A stretch of DNA of 64,000 nt from the NCBI RefSeq assembly GCF_000430745.1, contig NZ_AUMP01000001.1, positions 520,491-584,490 on the forward strand, given 5' to 3'. Each line of letters starts with the position of its first letter. Positions within the stretch are counted from its first letter, which is position 1. Both the position numbers and the translations under genes were made by a program. Positions 62,270 through 64,000 of this stretch are shown piece after piece. The notes beneath the pieces were generated by a model that made no database searches, had not been told where the DNA came from, and saw only the letters and a list, made by a program, of their open reading frames with translations. This stretch comes from Fictibacillus gelatini DSM 15865 (GTDB taxonomy: Bacteria > Bacillota > Bacilli > Bacillales > Fictibacillaceae).

Positions 62270-63493
62270 TTGCATGATGGGAGAATCATTAAATTTTATC
62301 GGGAGAAGGCTAAATTAACTCAGGAACAACTGGGAAGAGGCATTTGTTCTGCTACACACATTAGCAAAATTGAACGAGGATTGACGGAATTTTCTCCCAA
62401 TCTTGTCAAACTTCTAGAAGAGCGGCTCGATATCAGCATTAAGCAAGAAAAATACGTTCTTTCCCAAATTAAAGAAAAGCTATATTGCTGGCATGAAGCA
62501 ATCATTATGCAAAGATCACAAGAAATCGAAACGATCAAAAATGAACTTGACAATGAACCGTTAATCGTCATTTCTGACTATCAAATTCTCTACAACATCC
62601 TTCAGGCAAGATACTATCTTCTGCATCAAGATGATATGAAAGCCTTCACCATCATAAAAAAGCTACGCAAAAGACACAAAAAGCTACCGCCATTTGAAAG
62701 AAACTTTCTTCAACATGTCATCGGGATCTACTTCTTAAAGAAACAAGAATTTCAAAATGCTCTAGAAGCATTAAATGCGATCAACTTTAATGAATACCAA
62801 AACGCAGAGTATTATTTTCACCTGGCGATCGCCTATCATTCTAATGCTCAACATATGGCCTATTACTATGCGGAAGAGGCGCTGCATTTTTTTAAAAGAA
62901 GCAATAATTTTTTAGGAATTATTGATGCAGAAATTCTAATATTAATTCTTCAACAAGGGGACTCGGATAATAATTTTGAAGAGAGGCTGAAACGATATAA
63001 ACTGCTGATAAAAAGCTGCGACCTCATGTCAGCACATGCGAAAAAGGCAAGGGTCCTTCATAATTTAGCGTATGAGTACTACATAAGAAAAGAATATGAG
63101 AAAGCAAGCAAACATTATAAAGAATCGATGAACCTTAAGAAAAAAAATTCCGGAAAATACTTAATGTCTTTAGAAGGATATTTGCGAAGTTTAATAAAAG
63201 GCCGACTAAAAAACAATGATGAACTATTAGAACTTGCGACCGAGGGATTGGCGATTGCCCGGGAATTGAAAGATCCGCTATATATTTACCTTCTTACACT
63301 TCCGCTATTTTTAATCAAAAACGAACAGGACCAGTACTTTCACTATTTAAGCGAAAAAGCGCTGCCTTTTTTTAAAACGTATGGCCACACGTTCTTAGCC
63401 GAACGATCTGAAAGAGAACTTTTTGATTATTACTCCAAAACCGGGCAACTCCATAAAGCGCTTAGCATCGCGCAAACGTTGATTGCTAGATAG
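62270..63493 (+). CDS. RNPP-type (NprR/PlcR-like) HTH-TPR quorum regulator
   Basis: Protein of 407 residues. The N-terminal HTH (IIKFYREKAKLTQEQLGRGI, then CSATHISKIERGLTEFSPNLVKLLEERL) is followed by about nine TPR-like helical pairs from residue 65 on (AEYYFHLAIAYHSNAQHMAYYYAEEAL and VLHNLAYEYYIRKEYEKASKHYKESM are clear). That is the layout of peptide-pheromone receptors NprR and PlcR. TTG at 62270 is seven bases after AAGGGGGG. It is divergent from sipW-tasA-npr. No signal-peptide gene was found immediately downstream. Confidence 0.82.
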   Translation: MHDGRIIKFYREKAKLTQEQLGRGICSATHISKIERGLTEFSPNLVKLLEERLDISIKQEKYVLSQIKEKLYCWHEAIIMQRSQEIETIKNELDNEPLIVISDYQILYNILQARYYLLHQDDMKAFTIIKKLRKRHKKLPPFERNFLQHVIGIYFLKKQEFQNALEALNAINFNEYQNAEYYFHLAIAYHSNAQHMAYYYAEEALHFFKRSNNFLGIIDAEILILILQQGDSDNNFEERLKRYKLLIKSCDLMSAHAKKARVLHNLAYEYYIRKEYEKASKHYKESMNLKKKNSGKYLMSLEGYLRSLIKGRLKNNDELLELATEGLAIARELKDPLYIYLLTLPLFLIKNEQDQYFHYLSEKALPFFKTYGHTFLAERSERELFDYYSKTGQLHKALSIAQTLIAR

Positions 63494-63499
63494 GCAAAA

Positions 63500-63527
63500 C
63501 CGCTCCGGTTCAAGACCGGGGCTTCTT
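63500..63527. terminator. terminator after the RNPP regulator
   Basis: GCTCCGGT and ACCGGGGC with a TCAAG loop, followed by TTCTTTTT on the plus strand; it overlaps the stop of the convergent small gene. Confidence 0.7.
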
Positions 63528-63728
63528 TTTGAGAAAAATGTTTTTATGCCCTTTTAGCGTTGCAATAAGCAGCGGAACGGTAATCATGATCATGGCGGCC
63601 AAAATTGTAGCAGTTATATAGTATTGTCCCCCTGGCGCGTAGCCGTAAATGTGGAATAAATGAATAGAAAAGATGAACAAACCGGCCAAAAACAGCTCAA
63701 AAATAAATGCAAGAATGAAGAATAGCAT
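63510..63728 (-). CDS. small two-helix membrane protein, function unknown
   Basis: Protein of 72 residues with two hydrophobic segments (residues about 3-25 and 38-58) separated by YGYAPGGQYY and ending in a basic tail KGHKNIFLKKKPRS. No ribosome binding site is visible before ATG at 63728, and the frame upstream reaches a stop within 17 codons without another usual start. The amino-acid pattern looks like a real membrane protein, but expression is unproven. Confidence 0.45.
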   Translation of the reverse strand: MLFFILAFIFELFLAGLFIFSIHLFHIYGYAPGGQYYITATILAAMIMITVPLLIATLKGHKNIFLKKKPRS

Positions 63729-63842
63729 ATAAGGAATAATGATTTCGGTAGTGTCAATAATTTTGTGTAAATCAATTTACAAGTAGAGTATGGAATTGTC
63801 TTTTTTGATTTTTCTTGTGTTCTAGTTATAGATTGAATATTC

Positions 63843-63875
63843 AGTCACACGAGGGGCGGAGGAGCCCCTCATGTG
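63843..63875. terminator. long GC-rich hairpin after the right-edge gene
   Basis: GTCACACGAGGGGC and GCCCCTCATGTGAC form a 14-bp stem with one mismatch, 14 bp beyond the minus-strand stop at 63889. A weak T-rich tail follows on the minus strand. Confidence 0.65.
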
Positions 63876-63888
63876 ACTTATGAATTTT

Positions 63889-64000
63889 TTTACTTTCCGT
63901 ATTTTTCTTCGAACTTTTGCAGAATGCTCGGCTTGGCTTTGGCGAAGCCTGTTGAAATCCTTTCTGTCCACTTGTCATTCATATCGACAATGGTCAAGTA
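63889..64000 (-). CDS. C-terminal end of an unidentified protein, cut by the window edge
   Basis: The last 36 codons are visible, ending KAKPSILQKFEEKYGK before TAA at 63891-63889, with YLTIVDMNDKWTERIS before that. The terminal lysine-rich helix is reminiscent of solute-binding or secreted proteins, but this is too short for a family call. A strong hairpin follows. Confidence 0.6.

Overview
The window looks like a chromosomal segment of a low-to-moderate GC, Gram-positive Bacillaceae bacterium. The evidence is strong AGGAGG-type ribosome binding sites with occasional TTG/GTG starts, hairpin-plus-T terminators, a guanidine-I riboswitch, TnrA-type and SinR-type boxes, and recognisable Bacillus genes (bdbCD, ykoGH with a PepSY partner, nrnB, fra, intracellular subtilisin, sipW-tasA, neutral protease). 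No rRNA, tRNA, prophage or CRISPR array was seen. The species cannot be named from the sequence alone.

Layout. 1-4.9 kb (minus): TSUP transporter end, glutaryl-CoA-dehydrogenase-like enzyme with a type III CoA transferase, and an amino-acid ABC importer without a local ATPase. 5.2-10.3 kb: secreted M36 protease, lactate-permease-like transporter divergent from an XRE-cupin regulator, and the disulfide pair bdbDC. 10.5-13.4 kb: a mobile-element-like repeat, then a three-gene operon of an Lgt-like membrane protein, a radical SAM enzyme resembling tetraether-lipid synthases, and a small membrane protein. 13.5-16.7 kb: patB, a thyX gene broken by one in-frame TAG, and a short leader ORF plus terminator before a zinc/S4 RNA-binding protein. 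16.7-33.5 kb: bile-acid-type symporter, acyl-CoA ligase, efflux pumps, a second XRE-cupin/transporter pair, peptidases, guanidine-riboswitch SMR genes, a MOSC protein, the ykoGH-PepSY envelope-sensing set, a lytic transglycosylase and an intracellular subtilisin. 33.8-37.4 kb: IS-like remnant, nrnB, lipoprotein, fra.

37.4-42.3 kb is a defence-like operon (coiled-coil protein, McrB-like AAA GTPase, DUF2357/PD-(D/E)xK nuclease). 42.4-50 kb holds small enzymes, a DedA protein and an ammonium transporter cotranscribed with a GlnD-like nucleotidyltransferase and an exonuclease behind two TnrA-type boxes, then cysK. 50-54.8 kb is a DMT exporter and a LysR-controlled CoA-transferase/MFS pair. 54.8-64 kb holds a second copy of the repeat element, a secreted GDPD-PhoD fusion, a GNAT gene with a decayed duplicate, and sipW-tasA-npr divergent from an RNPP-type HTH/TPR regulator.

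The most distinctive features are: (i) short units (GGACAATAA or GGACGAATAA) repeated at almost exactly 21 bp in six separate places, two of them inside duplicated elements with terminal inverted repeats where four units face four inverted units in exact mirror symmetry; (ii) the Lgt-like/radical SAM/small membrane protein operon, a candidate lipid-modifying system; (iii) the McrB/DUF2357/coiled-coil operon; (iv) the amber-interrupted thyX; and (v) the ammonium-transporter operon carrying a signalling-type nucleotidyltransferase.
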